In this document: positions 47,001 through 62,000 of the stretch, piece by piece | How the letters are laid out: every line of letters begins with the position of its first letter | Position numbering within the stretch: position 1 is the first letter of the stretch | Source: Holothuria scabra | Lineage: Eukaryota > Echinodermata > Holothuroidea > Aspidochirotida > Holothuriidae | NCBI GenBank assembly: GCA_037179385.1 | Contig: CM074181.1 | Span: 50,054,394-50,118,393 of the forward strand | Length of the DNA: 64,000 nucleotides | Reading direction: 5' to 3' | Position numbers and translations under genes: made by a program | Notes under the pieces: generated by a model | Databases searched by the model: none | The model's input: only the letters and a program-made list of their open reading frames with translations | Told to the model about the DNA's origin: nothing

Positions 47001-50000
47001 TATTGGTTTTTGGTGGAGGTCAAAGGTCATCTGGGGTCACCGGGGGTCAAAGTCTGAAAACCTTATCGATATTTCCAGATAGGGAACATTGATGGATTTC
47101 ATATTTGGTATGTGGATGTGTTATGGTCAGAAGATGGTCCCTATTGTTTTTGACGGAGGTCAAAGGTCATCTGGGGTCACTGGGGGTCAAAGTCTGAAAA
47201 TCTTGTTAGCACGATATCTCAAGATAGGAAACTTGGATAGATTTCATATTTGGTATGTGGATGTGTTATGGTCAGAAGATGGTCCCTATTGTTTTTGGTG
47301 GAGGTCAAAGGTCATCTGGGGTCACCAGGGGTCAAAGTCTGAAAACCTTATTAGCACGATATTTCCAGATAGGGAATATGGATAGATTTCATATTTGGTA
47401 TGTGGATGTGTTATGGTCAGAAGATGGTCCCTATTGTTTTCGGTGGAGGTCAAAGGTCATCTTGTGTCACCAGGGGTCAAAGTCTGTGAATCTTCTTAGC
47501 ATGATATTTCAAGGTAGGGGACTTTGATAGATTTCATATTTGGTATATGGATGTGCTATTGTCAGAAGATGATCCATATGGTTTTTGGTGGAGGTCAAAG
47601 GTCATCCGGGGTCACCAGGGGGCAAAGTCTGAAAATCTTGTCAACACAATATCTCAAGGGAGGAAACTTGGATAGATTTCATATTTGGTTTGGGGATGCA
47701 TTATAGTCAGAGGATGGTCCCTATTGGTTTTGGTGAAGGTCAAAGGTCATCTGGGGTCACCAGGGGTCAAAGTCTGAAAACCTTGTTAACACAATATCTC
47801 AAGATAGGAAGCTTGGATAGATTTCATAATTGGTATTTGGATGCATTATAGTCAGTAGATGGTCCCTAATGTTTTGGGGGTAGTTCAAATGTCATCTGGG
47901 GTCACCAGGGGTCAACATCTGAAAATCTCGTTAACACGATATTTCAAGGTAGAAAGCTTGAATAGATTCCATATATAGTATGTGGATGTGTTATGGTCAG
48001 GAGATGGTCCCTATCGTTTTTGGTGGAGGTCAAAGGTCATCTGGGGTCACCAGGGGTCAAAGTATGGAAGCCTTGTTAACAGGATATCTCAAGGTTGGAA
48101 ACTTGGATAGATTTCATATTTGGTATGTGGATGCATAATAGTCAGTAGATGGTCCCTATTGTTTTTGGCGTGGGTCAAAGGTCATCTGGGGTCACCTGGG
48201 GTCAAAGTCTGAAAATCTTGTTAACATGATATCTCAAGGTAGGAAGCTTGGATAAATTTTATACTTGGTATGTGGATGTGTTATGGTCAGGAGATGGACC
48301 CTACCGTTTTTGGTGGAGGTCGAAGGTCATCTGGGGTCACCAGGGGTCACAGTATGAAAACCTTGTTAATGCAATATCTCAAGGTAGGAAACTTGGATAG
48401 ATGTCATATTTGGTATGTGAACCCCTTATAGTCATTAAATGGTCCCTATTGTTTTTGGCGGAGGTCAAAGGTCATCTGGGATCATCAGGGGTCAAAGCAT
48501 GAAAACCTTGTTAATGCAAGATCTCAAGGTAGGAAACTTGGATAGATTTCATATTTGGTATGTGGATGTGTCATAGTCAGTAAATGATTCCTATTGCTTT
48601 TGGCGGAGGTCAAAGGTCATCAGGGGTCACCAAGGGTCAAAGTCTGAAAACCTTGTTTATGTGATATCTCAGGTTAAGTAGCTTTGATAGATTTCATATT
48701 TGTTATGTGGATGGGTTATGGTCAGGAAATGGTACGTAATGTTTTTGATGGAGGTCAAAGGTCATCTGGGGTCACTGCTGGTCCATGTCTGAAAATCCTG
48801 CTAATGCAATATCTCAAGATAGGAAACTTGGATAGATTTCATATTTGGGTACTGTATGTGGATGCATTGTTGTCAGAAGATGGTCCCCATAGTTTTTGGC
48901 AGAGATGAAAGGTCATCTGGGGTCTCCAGGGGTCAAAGCCTGGAAACCTTTCTAAATGTGATCTCTCAAGATAGCTGTTTGTCCATTTGTCTGTCTGTTG
49001 TTTGTCATTCTAGCTATGTATTGCTTTTATGCAGGTCAAAAGGTCATCTGGAATGACAAAATTATTTTTTGAACATGCTAGTATAACATTTGAATGAGAA
49101 GATAATGGTGCATGATGGCACTCTTTGAAACGGAAATTTATGTATCATCGAAACCTCAATGCATTTTTGCATTCTGGTTAGGAGAAACTGATAGAACTGT
49201 TTTTAAAATCTCTTCTATATCAAAGTGGAATTTGGATCAAACAAACTTTTAAAATCAGAAGTATGTTTATTAAAGTCAGAAGCCTTAGAAACTGTCTACT
49301 ACAGCCACAAGCCATATTTAGAATACCCAAACTAATTTAATTAAAAAAGCAGGCTTTATTTTGTGTAGGTCTGCCATAGTTTATTTAAAAGACAAGTGTA
49401 GCATCAAAAGAGAAGAGTGATTTGGATATTGTGTGTGTACTGTATCTGACTGACTTTTTTGGTATTGGTTTGACCAACTTTTTCCCATTCCTGTGAAGTA
49501 AGTAATGACTTAAGTATGGTTAAAAATAAGCTTGAATAAGGGGACAGCCAAAATTTGGCTGTAGGTGTATTCTATATCATAGGATATTTCTGAGAGGCAC
49601 AATGGCCACCATTTAAGGCCCCCAGCGTTGGCAGTCGCTGTCGGTGCTGTCATTTTTTTTCATTTTCACACGAATTTTCACTTTCATTTCAGTCTTTCAG
49701 ATTTGGCTCTGAAATTGCCCTCATGGCAAACTGTGTGCTGGATGTTTATAAAGATATGACAGAACATACCATTGTTGGAAAAGAGGAAGAAGGTATGTAT
49801 TTACAGAAAAAAATCTTGTTTTTGTAATGCTTTTCTAACACTTTTAGAGTAAGATATAAGTCCCTTCTCTTCAAATTTTGAGAAATTGTGCAATATTTAA
49901 GGCAAAAATGCTTCTTTCCTGCATGTTGGTAATATCTGTACTAAAGGGGGCTCCTGAATGATTGATAGAAACTTCAATGTGGAAAGGATGCAATGAGAAT

Positions 50001-53000
50001 TTTATGAAGAATTAAATTCATGTAAATAAGCTGACTTGCTGCTAATCCTCAGATGCTCATCTTATCAGTGGTTTTTGCAAACCAATTCATGTTTATTCTT
50101 GCCTCTTAGAGCATGCAGAAGTGCCAGACTAAGTTTCTTTCCCTTTGTGTGTGTTACCATTGTTCCAGTCACACAAAAGACTGTGGGCATGCCTCGATAA
50201 ACAATTGTGTTTGGAAACAGAGCAGAGAGCAATCAAGAAATGTTAATGGGCAAGATGTGTCTTACAATAAACCTGAGCATTGCAAATGGCATTATTAGGT
50301 CATGATTTCAGGCCATATTTTGTATTACATGAGAGGAACCTCCCCTTAGCTCATTTTAAAAATTTGAAGTAACCAAGCAGAAAAAAAGATAAATCATGGC
50401 TTTTGTGTTCATTGTCACAGAAGAATAATGCCTCTGTTGTGCTGGTCACTGGACATTTCTGAGTAGCTTCATGGATCAATGCACACACACACAGTACTCC
50501 ATTGAACTTGACTCAATCCATCTTTTCCACCATGTGCCTGCTATGAAGGGTACCAAATTTGAAAAGTAGCTGTGGGTCTTCTCCCAGCATGTATTCCAGG
50601 GAATTTTGTTGCAATGTTTTGATGTAATTGAATGGAAATGATTAAATAGAAATGATCTTGGTTCCTTACCAATAACAGTTTTATTTTGAGGGCTACTGTA
50701 TACACATGGCCAGATCCTCCAAATCATCAAGACAAGTAAACACTTCTTGCATGTGTCCTAAAATTAAAGTTTATTTCAAAATTTTGTAAAACTATTCTTT
50801 CTTGATCTAAAGTGTGGTATCGTGCAGTAGGCTGTGACTAAATTGCCTTTTAGGCTTAAAATTGGAATCTGAATCTGCCACAAAGCAAAGCGGGGCTGAG
50901 GTCCCTAATTTCATTCGATTGGCTAGATACTAAGACTTATGCTCAGGGGTTTAAGCACGTACCACAGGAAAACAAGGGAATGTCGCACACTATGTGTAGA
51001 GCTCAGTTTGCATATCCCACAAAGTGCCTCAAAATCCCATGCGACAACGAATTACCCAACTTGATTATTGCAGACTTTGACCTCATCTGACCCCCATACC
51101 TGGATTAAGTTTAGCCAGCAGTGTAGCTATGTGGGGCAAGTAACTATCTAGTTAAATAATTTGGCAAGATAAAATTAGCAAACTGCAATTTGTAAGCACA
51201 AACTTCCTTCTTTGTTCTTTTTGGCTTCTAACTCATGGCAAAAATTGAGAAGGTACAGAGTAGCTCATATTTTATGGCCTGCCCGGAGAGTGTCTTAATT
51301 ACAAATTAGGACCTATTACACTGTCCAGGGTATGACAGAAATAAAGTTCTGTGGGGTCTGTGGGGGTGGATGGCAAAAGAACTTGAGGTTGGAAGAAATG
51401 TAGCTGTCTAGAATGAAGAGATTTCCCCTTAGACTTGTCATATACTTGAAGCAGGCATCCTCTTGCCTTAGTTCTTCTGTTGTACATTTCCTCTTGTCAT
51501 TAGTTAATTAGATAATATGTATCAACATGTGAATGTATTGTAATTAGATAAAAGGGTAAAGGTGAAATATGGTTTCAAATATGGTTCCAGCTCAAGTCTG
51601 TTATTAAATAGAGCTGAAATACCATGCAGGTCCTTCAAGTTCCCATTATTCGTCTTGTATGGCAGTTGGGAAATGCAGGGGGCACATTCTGCTACCCCCA
51701 CAGGAACCATTGCATCAACTAGGCAAATTTATCATTTATTTCTAGTCCTTAGATGTGATTTTATATTATAGTTTTAAATTCATATGATCTTTGCTCCATT
51801 ATCCTTAAGGTACTCTGTGTGGAGAAGAAATAGGACAGAAGGCCATTATCTGTAGAGGCAACTTAACAGTATTTACACAAGCTGTAAAGCTGTGTGACAT
51901 GGAAGGACACGAGAAGCTTAGACTTGGATTTACTGGAGTAAGTTTGCCTTCTTTTTGTTTTCATTGTGAGTCTTCACTGCTCTTGCTTTGTTTGGGACAT
52001 TTTAGCTGGTATTTTATACAAATATGCCAGACAGAAGAATAACAGATTGTTACCTAAACATCAGTATTTCCTAAAAAACAGCTGAAAGAGATTGTAAATT
52101 GTGGCAAACATTACAAAGGGTTCGCAACAAGCCTTCCATTTTGAACTCTGTTGTACATTGAAAAGTGAAATACAAGGCACTTTGGAATTCTATTAACCCT
52201 TTACCGTTGTGCTCCAATGGGGGCACATTTGCATGCCTCGGGAGTGGGCGGAAAAGCGGACGTAGCACGCTATGCATCAGTTTCCGTAGGCGATTGACCC
52301 CGTGCCCTTAAACTATTGTCTCTCTCGTTGTTGTGTCTGAATTTTCTGGTAGCTACTCGCAGTTTGGAGCTCCGCGTGAAACAGTAAAGATGGGTGACGG
52401 CCGCGCTCTCCGTATGGGTCCAAAAGGACCCAAACAACGGTAAAGGGTTAACACAATTACACAGCTCTTTTTAATAATTTGTATCTTCACAAAAGTTTCT
52501 CAGCTGTGGAGGAACTAGAAATAAGAGTGTCAGCAGAATTACATGTGGTGAAAACATTTGGCCTTAAATAGCTTTGCTTAGATTGTGCTGTGAACATGGA
52601 GCCTGCCTCATGGTTTTACTTTTTTTTCATAAATTTGTAACTATTTTGCTCCTTTTTTTAGACTTTACAGTATATACGCAGAAAATAAAAATGGATGGTG
52701 ACAAAAAAAAAAAATAGTAAAAGTTAACAAACATGTTTTATGTTAATGTATCTCAGGCATCATACTTCAGCTTTCAAGGGGCAAGGCCATTTAGCCTTGG
52801 TTCAGTTTGGATTTTTTAGCACATCAAGGCCATTACTCAGGGCATCAAGACCATCAGGACATTAAGACCATTCTTATTTCTGAACAAGGGTACCAAGGCC
52901 ATTTGCATCAGAAAATTAGCTAGCACAACCAAACTATATGTTGCACACTTAAAACAGTAAGCAAGGCACAGAGGCCATACACTGAAGGCAATGACAGAAA

Positions 53001-56000
53001 CTTTGCCCTTGACTTTTAAGTCATTTCATAAGGGCATTGCAGGGAATTTATGATGGCAATAGCCGCCATGGCAGCCATCGAATTTGAGGCTTGATATCTG
53101 AATATCATATTGTGAACATTAATCAAAAATTTACAAATTTTGTGCAGTCATAATGGTTGTATTTATTAATTTCGAATTGAATTACACATAAATAATAGAA
53201 TTTGGTTGATATGTGCATTGTCAGAATTTCTTTAATAAGAATCAATATTCCAACTGTATTCCGTCCTCTCTTTCAGTTTGGAGAAGGCAAATCTTGTAAA
53301 AGTGGCTTTAACTTTGAAAAGTTAATGGAACTTTATAAGATGAGTGCCGGGGCATGTAAGTAATACCCTTTTTGTACCTTCGGCTCTTTTGTTTATGAAA
53401 CAAATTTTTTGGGAAGGGTGTCAGATGACTTTCACTCAGACGAAAAGCTCTTCTCAATGCTTGCCATGGTAAAAAATATCTTGGCTTGATTTTGGGGGTT
53501 GTTTGTTTGTCCGGGACAACTAAAATTCCATAAGGACAACAAGAAGTTAAAGTTGCTTGTCTGATGGAAAACCATTTTATCTTTTTTAGCTTTTATCTGA
53601 TGAAGAAATAGACTGCTGACTGATCAACTTACTCTTTTGGATATTTTCAACATGCAATATTTCACATTTACTCCTTGCCTGGGCTAACTCTTTTTGTTGC
53701 CAAACATCACATCTTTTTATTCTTCAAGACCAATTAGCCTATACATGAAAGCACTCACTGTTTAGTGCAAAAAATGTTTTGGACAATCAAATGTGGACAG
53801 GGAAATACAGGAAAACAATTTCCCAAAGGACAACCTTAAGTTTTCCTGAAAATAAAGGCTTGAATGTACAATGATTGGCTACCATCATAGGTCGCAGCAG
53901 AAATTTTCTTCAAATCTGAAGGTTATGTGAATTTTAGTTAATAGATTTAATTGAAGTGGAAACACAGAGCTGTACGTAAACATGTACAAAGACAGTTTAT
54001 GGCCAAATTTCCTTCAAAACCTGCCCCTGTACCAAACCAGTGGGAGTTATATTCATTGTTGTTTTAGACAAACCTTGCACCTTGTTCCAAGATTTTCAAA
54101 GAACCAGTGTGAATTAACATTCTAAGAAACTGTTTTAATTAGTGCCATCCAGACAATTTTGCAACAAGGGTGATATTAAAGTGAGGCCAACCATGAGTGA
54201 ACTGAACCATGAGGCACTCTGAACTAAGCTAGGAGGCACTTTTAGTCAAAATGAACCTGATAGCTCCATCATTTTTAGTGCAAGTAGCAGACATTTTTGG
54301 GTTAGCAGGAAACGATAACCAGCTACAATGTTGTACACATATTGGACTTTAGGATCTGTTTGATACCAAAGCTGGTCAGATATGTCCTGTATGATAAATT
54401 TAAATTATTTAAGGATTTCATCCTTGGAGGACTTCCAGAAAGGTTAAAGAAACTTAAACTGTCAGCCGGCTCTAGAATATTGTAGATTTAAAGGTGACAT
54501 GGTTGAGGTTTTTAAAATTGTTTTAGGTGTGTATGATATAGATGTTACTGAAAGGTTTCCCAAGTTACTGTAAGTACAATTCCTCATACCTATAGTCCCA
54601 GGTGGAAGTTGCTGAGAGTTTTGTAGACTCAACATGAGAACATTAATTTTTGTCTGAGGAGTTGCTGACATCTGGAATAGCCTTTCTAAAAGTGCAGTTT
54701 CAACTTCTGCTGTTTTTTATTTTGAGAAGGCTTTGGACATGTTTGGGCCATTCAAGAAATTTTGTTTAAGTACTGTATACAGCTGATCCATGTGTTCATT
54801 AGCTATTTACTATGGCAGTCAACCATAGCTTTTGATCATTACTACAGTTGCCAATAGTACAGATTAATAATATGCAGACATAGAGGTCAATAGACCTCTG
54901 CAGACTGAGGTTCATAAGGCATCTGTAAAAGTTTGATAATAAATAAAGAGCTAACTTATAATAATCACATAATTTACAATAACCTTTTATTATTCATAAA
55001 TTGTATTACTCTTATATTTCTAATTAATTTATGATATTTTTGATAATTTATGATTAAAGTAAAGTAATAAAAGTTTAATAATTTAAAAAAAATTACTTAC
55101 ATTAGAAATTTTATAGACTTCCATTCCATTTACATCTTTGAACAGCTGGGTGGAGTCTTCAAAATCCTTTATTCAAAAAGATGAATACATTTCTTAACTT
55201 GGAAGCATATGCTGTAAATGCAGAGGACAGTGAGCTCCTAGCACTCATTAGTATCGTGAAGATGTACAACCATCGTATTCCAGAACTTATTCAAAAGATC
55301 AAGAGCAAAACTGCAAAAGAGCTTCAGTTTGCAAGTAAGCACGTTTGTTTTGTGATTTTTTTTTTAATTTCTAGTCATTAGTTTGGATCAGAATTAGCTG
55401 TAACCAGGATTTTGATTTTGTAAGTCTCTTACTCTTCACACTTGTCCTCTGTATCACAGTGCAAGCACAAAGTCCTTAAAGCATAGGATCCAAGGAAAGC
55501 CCTATGTAGTATGTCATAATTTAAACATCATGCCTTCAGCTGCATTGTTTTCTAGCAGATGTGTAGCCTTTCTTAACTTTTACCACTCTTTTCTTCTCAT
55601 GATTACCCATGTAAAGCCTGTCTCTACAGGTGTCCCTTGTTGTTTTCGGGCCTAAGCTAGATTATGTGCTAGCCATTTTGAAGATGGCAAGACATTTTGT
55701 TGCTTAACAGTTGGCATAGGAATGTACCAAATGTATGCAAATGCCAGAAAAACCAGTTCCCTCCCTCTTACCATGATTTCATTATCATGATTTATACCCG
55801 CAAGGAAGCAGACTTTGAAAGTTATTCCTTGTTCTTCTACTTTCATATGGGGTGTTATGCTATCCTGTACATTGACATGCCTTTTGGTTGCAACCCCAGA
55901 CCAACAAGGTACTCAAGGGGTTGAAATGCTTTAAGAAGAACCAATTTTTTTTTTTTAAGTGGGGACAGAGCAAAAGAAAATATATGAAAGCAGTTTGATC

Positions 56001-59000
56001 TTTTAGATAAAATTTGTTGGTGGGCTCCCCTCTGCCCCCATCCCCTTACCCCCTCCTTAGCTACACTAGTTAGATTTTGCATTAAGCACAAGCTGCATAT
56101 TGACCCATGGAGCTATTACTTTGCAGGAGAAGAAACCCGACTTAAATTTATGTCAGTCCAATTAGTCCCAGACATACTTGAGGAGATAATCCTGTATCGA
56201 TCGATAGTAAGACCCAAGGAGCATTCAGTTCTTTTGTCAGACACTTACATATAAGACTTCTTACCCTGTGCAGCATCATTCGGGTCTACTGCTACCCTAA
56301 CAAATGGATTAAATACAATAGCCTTTTGATATTGCAGACTTTTCAAACAGCCAATAACAAATTTAGGATAAGAAATCCAAACGACTGGTTTGCAGTGTCT
56401 AAGGGCAAATACTAGTACTATTAGTCCTTTCTAAGTACCATGAGTTAAGATGCAAATTTTCCCAGCAGTTACAAGTCTGTATTATGGAGGCAGAACTTCA
56501 ATCAATTTGTGCATTTTTTCACATATGGCAAAGGGCATGCACATCTTGGGCTTTTCACAAGGAATCTAAGGAACTTTTATGCATAAGCAACAATAAGCAA
56601 CAAAAAGAATAAATTAATTTGCAATTAGAGTGACTGGCAATGTTGAAGGGATAGAGGAAAATCCCTGATGTGGATCTCAAAATAAAGCAGATGACATAAA
56701 ACTATGCAAGTACTGCATAATTCTTTTTAATCCTATCGAATCTGGAGCACATTTCAAAGAAAATAGATGTGGGTGTGAAGTAGTGAAATAACTTTGACCT
56801 TTGCGGCAAAAATCGTACATTCAAAGGGACTTACAAAGTTTCTTCTCCTGTCAAAGTAATAGCTCCATGATTGACCTTATTAACGCTTAGGTGCTGGGTG
56901 TGGTCCAAAATGGTAAGCCTATTATCCTTGCCTGTTGAGACAGCTTAGGTTACAAACACTTGGCTTGCACTGAACAAAGGTTCCCTGGTTACACAACAGA
57001 TTTGACCATTGTTAGGAGTTTGAGGTTGGGTGAAAAAGTAAGGTTCTTGAGAGGCCTTTTTGTTTGCATAGTGCTGGACATCAGTGGCTACTATGGAAAC
57101 AAGGCTGTTTTACCTTGTTCTAACAGCACTCTCTCAGCCAAAAGTGAGGTGTCGGGTTGGGATACAAAAAAGGACCTTTTCTAGGGCCTTTTTTAAGTAT
57201 TAAATGATAAACCTTTATGATGAAACATGGAATTTCTTCGTGTGAGATGTTGAAGGATATTTTATAAACTTCATATGAAATAATTCTCTGGAAAGATCAG
57301 CAGTAGGTTGATTTTGATGCCAGTTTGCTAGGATAAATGTATAGAACACCTATCTTTAGAAACATACTTTAATGATGTGAACTGCACTCCCATTTCTTTT
57401 ACAGCTGTCGTGTTGACCACAGCTCACAAATCTAAAGGACTGGAATTTGACACTGTTCAGTTAGCAGACGACTTCAAGATGTTTGTACCAAGAGTGACGA
57501 TGGGAGACGAGGGCATGCTCATCAGTGAGTAACATAAATATGAATTCAACCATAGTGCAGGATATTGAGAACTAGAGTTTTGACAATGAAACATTGATAA
57601 ATTTGCTGTGATTTTATAAAAACATGTCTGCCATTTATTTTGGTAGGAGGCAAAAACTGATGTGTGAGTAACCGGGTACATACTGTATAGGAGAAGTTGT
57701 AAGGCAAGTCTTGCCTTCGTAGTTAAACTGAAGAAAAGTGCAGTTATTCTGTAACAGATGACTATAATACAACATCAGTACAAGAATATTGAAGTTCAAA
57801 CAAGATGTTTTACCATCCTCTTGTAAGGTAGATGTAGCTGGCTTGCAAGGCAAGTTATCAGCGTGATTCAAATCTCAAAACATCATTGTGCTTTATGTGT
57901 GTTTTAACCCTTTACCGTTGTGCTCCGATCGGGGCATATTTGCGCAGATCGGGAGTGGGCGGAAAAGCGGACGTAGCCCGCCCCGCATCGGCTTCCGTAG
58001 GCCATTGACCCTGTGACCTTAAACTATTGTCTCTCTGGCTGTTGTGGCCGAATTTTCGGGTAGCTACTGGCAGTTTCGAGCTCCGCGTGAAACAGTAAAG
58101 ATTTGTGACAGCAGAGCTCTCCGCATGGGTCCAAAAGGACCCAAACAACGGTAAAGGGTTAAAATAAGCCTGTGGGGTGTGTTTACTGCAAAGCTGATGC
58201 CACTGTCTCTGCGTGTGTGCACGTAAACCTTTAGCCGAGCGGTGCAGGTATTTTAGATTAACCCTTTACCGTTGTGCTCCGATCGGGGCATATTTGCGCG
58301 GATCGGGAGTGGGCAGAAAAGCGGACGTAGCCCGCCCCGCATCGGCTTCCGTAGGCCGTTGACCCTGTGACCTTAAACTATTGTCTCTCTTGCTGTTGTG
58401 GCCGAATTTTCGGGTAGGTACTCGCAGTTTCGAGCTCCGTGTGAAACAGTAAAGATGTGTGACAGCCGAGCTCTCCGCATGGGTCCAAAAGGACCCAGAC
58501 AACGGTAAAGGGTTAATGGGGGTTTAACAGGGACACTGCCATGTGACCACAGCTGATTCGGAGAGTATGGACTCCCTACTATCTCTTCTGTTTATTTAAA
58601 ACATTTTGTTCTGATTCTTTGAAACATTGCTGTTCTGCTGTACAAGTTTTCATAGTTTCTTCCCTCCACTTGTAATATGTCATGACTATGTTTAGTATTT
58701 GCTAAGATGCTAGTTGTTAACATTCCAAAATGAGAAAATGCAGTCCTCCAAACTTTTTACTAGCATACTGTGTCATACCCATTTAAAATGGCTTCATTCA
58801 ATCATGTGACAGTATTTTTTGTTACTTATTTGTTACATTGAGGGTGAAAAACTCCTTGTTTTACCTTTTTTCTTGTATAAATACTGTAGTTATATCAAAA
58901 GCATCTTCAAACAAACTTGTAAAAGAACCATGATTACATTTGCACAGGTTTACAGATCTTTCCTAAGGGCAGGTTACACTACAGCAATATCCAATCAGAT

Positions 59001-62000
59001 TTTGCAATGGTTTTTGTGAGTTTTATATAAAATCTCCTCCATCTTTGGTTGGAAAGAAACAAAAATTTGCCAACCAGTGGAAATAGATGATTTTTATTGC
59101 AGGACAGATAAAAGCTGTTTCTCAAAGTGACATCATGAAATAATTAGTTTAACTTTCATTTTCATGGTCCCCACACAAAAATCATGTATTTACACAAGAT
59201 GGCAAGTGTTTTGTTTTCTGCAACAATGAATCTAGGAGATTTTAGATAAAACTCACAATTATTGGATCAGAATCCAATCCAATATCTCTGCAGTGTGACA
59301 TGGGCTTTAGCAATTCTGGGGAGATTGCCTGTTATCTTACAATAAATCTGCAAGCATATAAAAATGGCTCAAAGATGCAAAAGATTAATTAAGGTTAAAA
59401 CTAATTTGGGATAAATTCATACCTGTCATTGTTGTGTGTTCACCAGGATTTCATTTTTCCAGAAGAGGTTTTTCAAGCAACTTTTCATGCTTTTGTTCAC
59501 CTAATTGTATCCTTCTTTAAGTTAACCTATGACCACACACAAAACTTTCAAGAATCGTTAACTTCTGGCAAATTTCAGTTGCATTAAACCTGACAGTACT
59601 TATATAGTTGTAGTAGGCCTACTTGCTTTACTATAGCATCCATTTGCAGTTTTGTGCATTCATTCAACATTAGTTGACAGAATTATCATCTTTACTCACT
59701 TGTAAGACCTGTTCAATGTCTGTTGATTCTGGTAAATAATCTGAAAAAAGAAATTGCTGGAACAAAGGATTAAAGGGCTAGTCTGAAAGCTCATATTACA
59801 CAGCAAATACTGTATTGAGAGTGTTTTGATTACAGATTGGGGTCTTTTATACTCACCCTGATGATTTTAATTGAGATTGTGTCAGGATGAGAATGAATTT
59901 AAGACAGTTGTGGACTGGGCTTGAATAAGAAGGTTAGGAGAATTGAGATTTTTTGTGGTGAGGGAAAAAGGCTGTTCATATTAGTTTTCAAACTCTGATT
60001 GCCTCTTTAAATAATAGAAAAAGAAATGTTTCATTGATATGAATGTTTTAATTTTTACATTTGCTACCCAGATGATGATGTTAGCATTTCTGAAGATGAA
60101 AAGAATTTAATATATGTGGCAGTGACAAGGACAAAGAAAAGCTTAAGACTTAATGAAGGACTTAGGAAATGTCTTGGTAAAGCATCGGTGAGTGGTTGTT
60201 CTCAACTATAAAAAAAGAAATTGGAGGAAGAATTGGTATTATCTCTTTGGCAAAGATGCTTAGGTTTGTTGAAAAGTGTGATAAGGTCTGTTCACCTCCT
60301 TAAGGTAAGAATAGAACCCCCTAACTTTTAGGCTTAGTGATAACAAGTTATCGCTTCAAATTGCTTGAACTGATTGTGACAGGGTATTAGTCAAGTTGTG
60401 GACATTGTTGGGACCCTGGGGTGTAATTTTAAGAAGATTGAAGAAATTTATGGCCTTATACAATCTGTAGCTTTTTCTGCTAGAAGAACCATATTCAGCC
60501 TAATCTTTCATGAACAGTCTGGAGTTTTTCTGCTAGATCCTACAGTACATGACTTACAAAAGTCCAAATTCAGCTTAAATGTTGTTTTCACCCCTTAGGA
60601 AATTATGAGTAGACATCTGTGTGGATTTGTCCCATACTGTAATTGTGAAGTGTATAAGCATATTTTTTTTAATAGCAGTTTAGTAAATTCATTGGACAAG
60701 TTTATCTCTTGGTAGTATGAAAGGGAAACTAAGATATTTATTGGGTCAAATTGCTCACACCCAAATTCATAATTTGGTGGTTCTGTCAATTTCTTGCAAA
60801 GCAGAATTAAGAGATTAACCTTCAATATTTTTGTTTTCTGAATTCAATCTTATGATGATCTCTTCTTACCATTTTCAGGAACATTTCAAGTTTCCCATCC
60901 CAACCAAACAGTTTTTGGAGTGTCCACATAGCATAGAGGAGCAAAGATGTCTGGACTGTGGGCAACCAATTACCGAGCTGAAGAGAGTAACTATGTCAAA
61001 AGTGTGGTCAGTCAAACTGGTAGGTGGCTTGTGTATAAATCAGTTAGTATTATATCACTAGAGATCAAAATTTTTAGTTTGTAAAAATACCAAACATTGC
61101 AGATTAAAGAGAAGATTATAGCCTAAGACACAGTGCCATGACTAGTTATGACCCTCCACCACAGACAGTTTGCATAAATTGTAAATATTCTGTTGCCCCT
61201 TAAAACATAGAGAAGATACCAAGCACCAAGCCATTCCCAATACATTGGAACATGTTTGATCCACCCTTTGGCTTAAAACATGACTGCTATCTGTTTCCAT
61301 GGTTAGATCTGAAGGGTTTTTGTTTTTGTGTTGAGTCATGTGAGGTAGTGATGGGATAACCTAGGCTCTGAGTGTAATGCTAGACCTTTCATCAGTTGTA
61401 GCTACGTATCCATGTAGCCTTTAAGAATCTCCGTACCTTTCTACAATTCTGTTTAGTAGATACCATTTCAAACCAAAATAATTATTAAGTGAAAGTTCTG
61501 TATTTGAGGAGGAGTATAACAGGGTTCATACAGATTTTGGAAATCTGGAAAGTCAGGAAAAATTGAAATTGGAATTTTTAGGCTCTGAAAGTCTGGGAAA
61601 TGGAGAAAATCTTCAAAAGGTCCAGGAGGAGGCATAGAATTTTAAAAAGGTGACATAATTTTCTCATTTTTCAATGTTCAGATGTATTATTTTGTGATAA
61701 ATGGTAGAATTATGGGATCTAACTGTTTTTAAAGGTCCTTGAAATTAATAAGGTCTTTGAAAGTCATGGAAAAGATGTGGATTTTTGGATATAGAATTTA
61801 TACATCTCACATTTAAATGCAAATGTAATCAATTTCAGTTTTTTTTCATCTTTAAATCTCAATAGGTCAGCAGTACCCAGCATGAGAACCATGCAACTAA
61901 TTCAGGAGGGTTCATCTGCAGTGGTTGTTCCTGCCACCATCTTCCTGGCTTCGAGAAGTTTTTCTTAGGAGACCAAGTTGCCCCTCAAGCTGCTAATATT

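Noticed and set aside
46105..47706. Series of similar open frames of 60-98 codons that look like a repeat-protein family
   Set aside because: They are translations of the 145-bp satellite monomer, recurring in shifted frames every 145 bp, with no start or splice context.
52760..52960. Short repeated words AAGGCCATT and ATCAAGACCAT as a possible element
   Set aside because: No ends, no partner elsewhere and no regular spacing; probably local low-complexity sequence.
53277..55334. Apparent frameshift between FBH1 exons 15 and 16
   Set aside because: It arises only if the donor at 53360 is used. The overlapping and better donor GTAAGT at 53356 gives matching phases and the conserved sequence LQNPLFKKMNTFLNLEAY, so no frameshift is needed.
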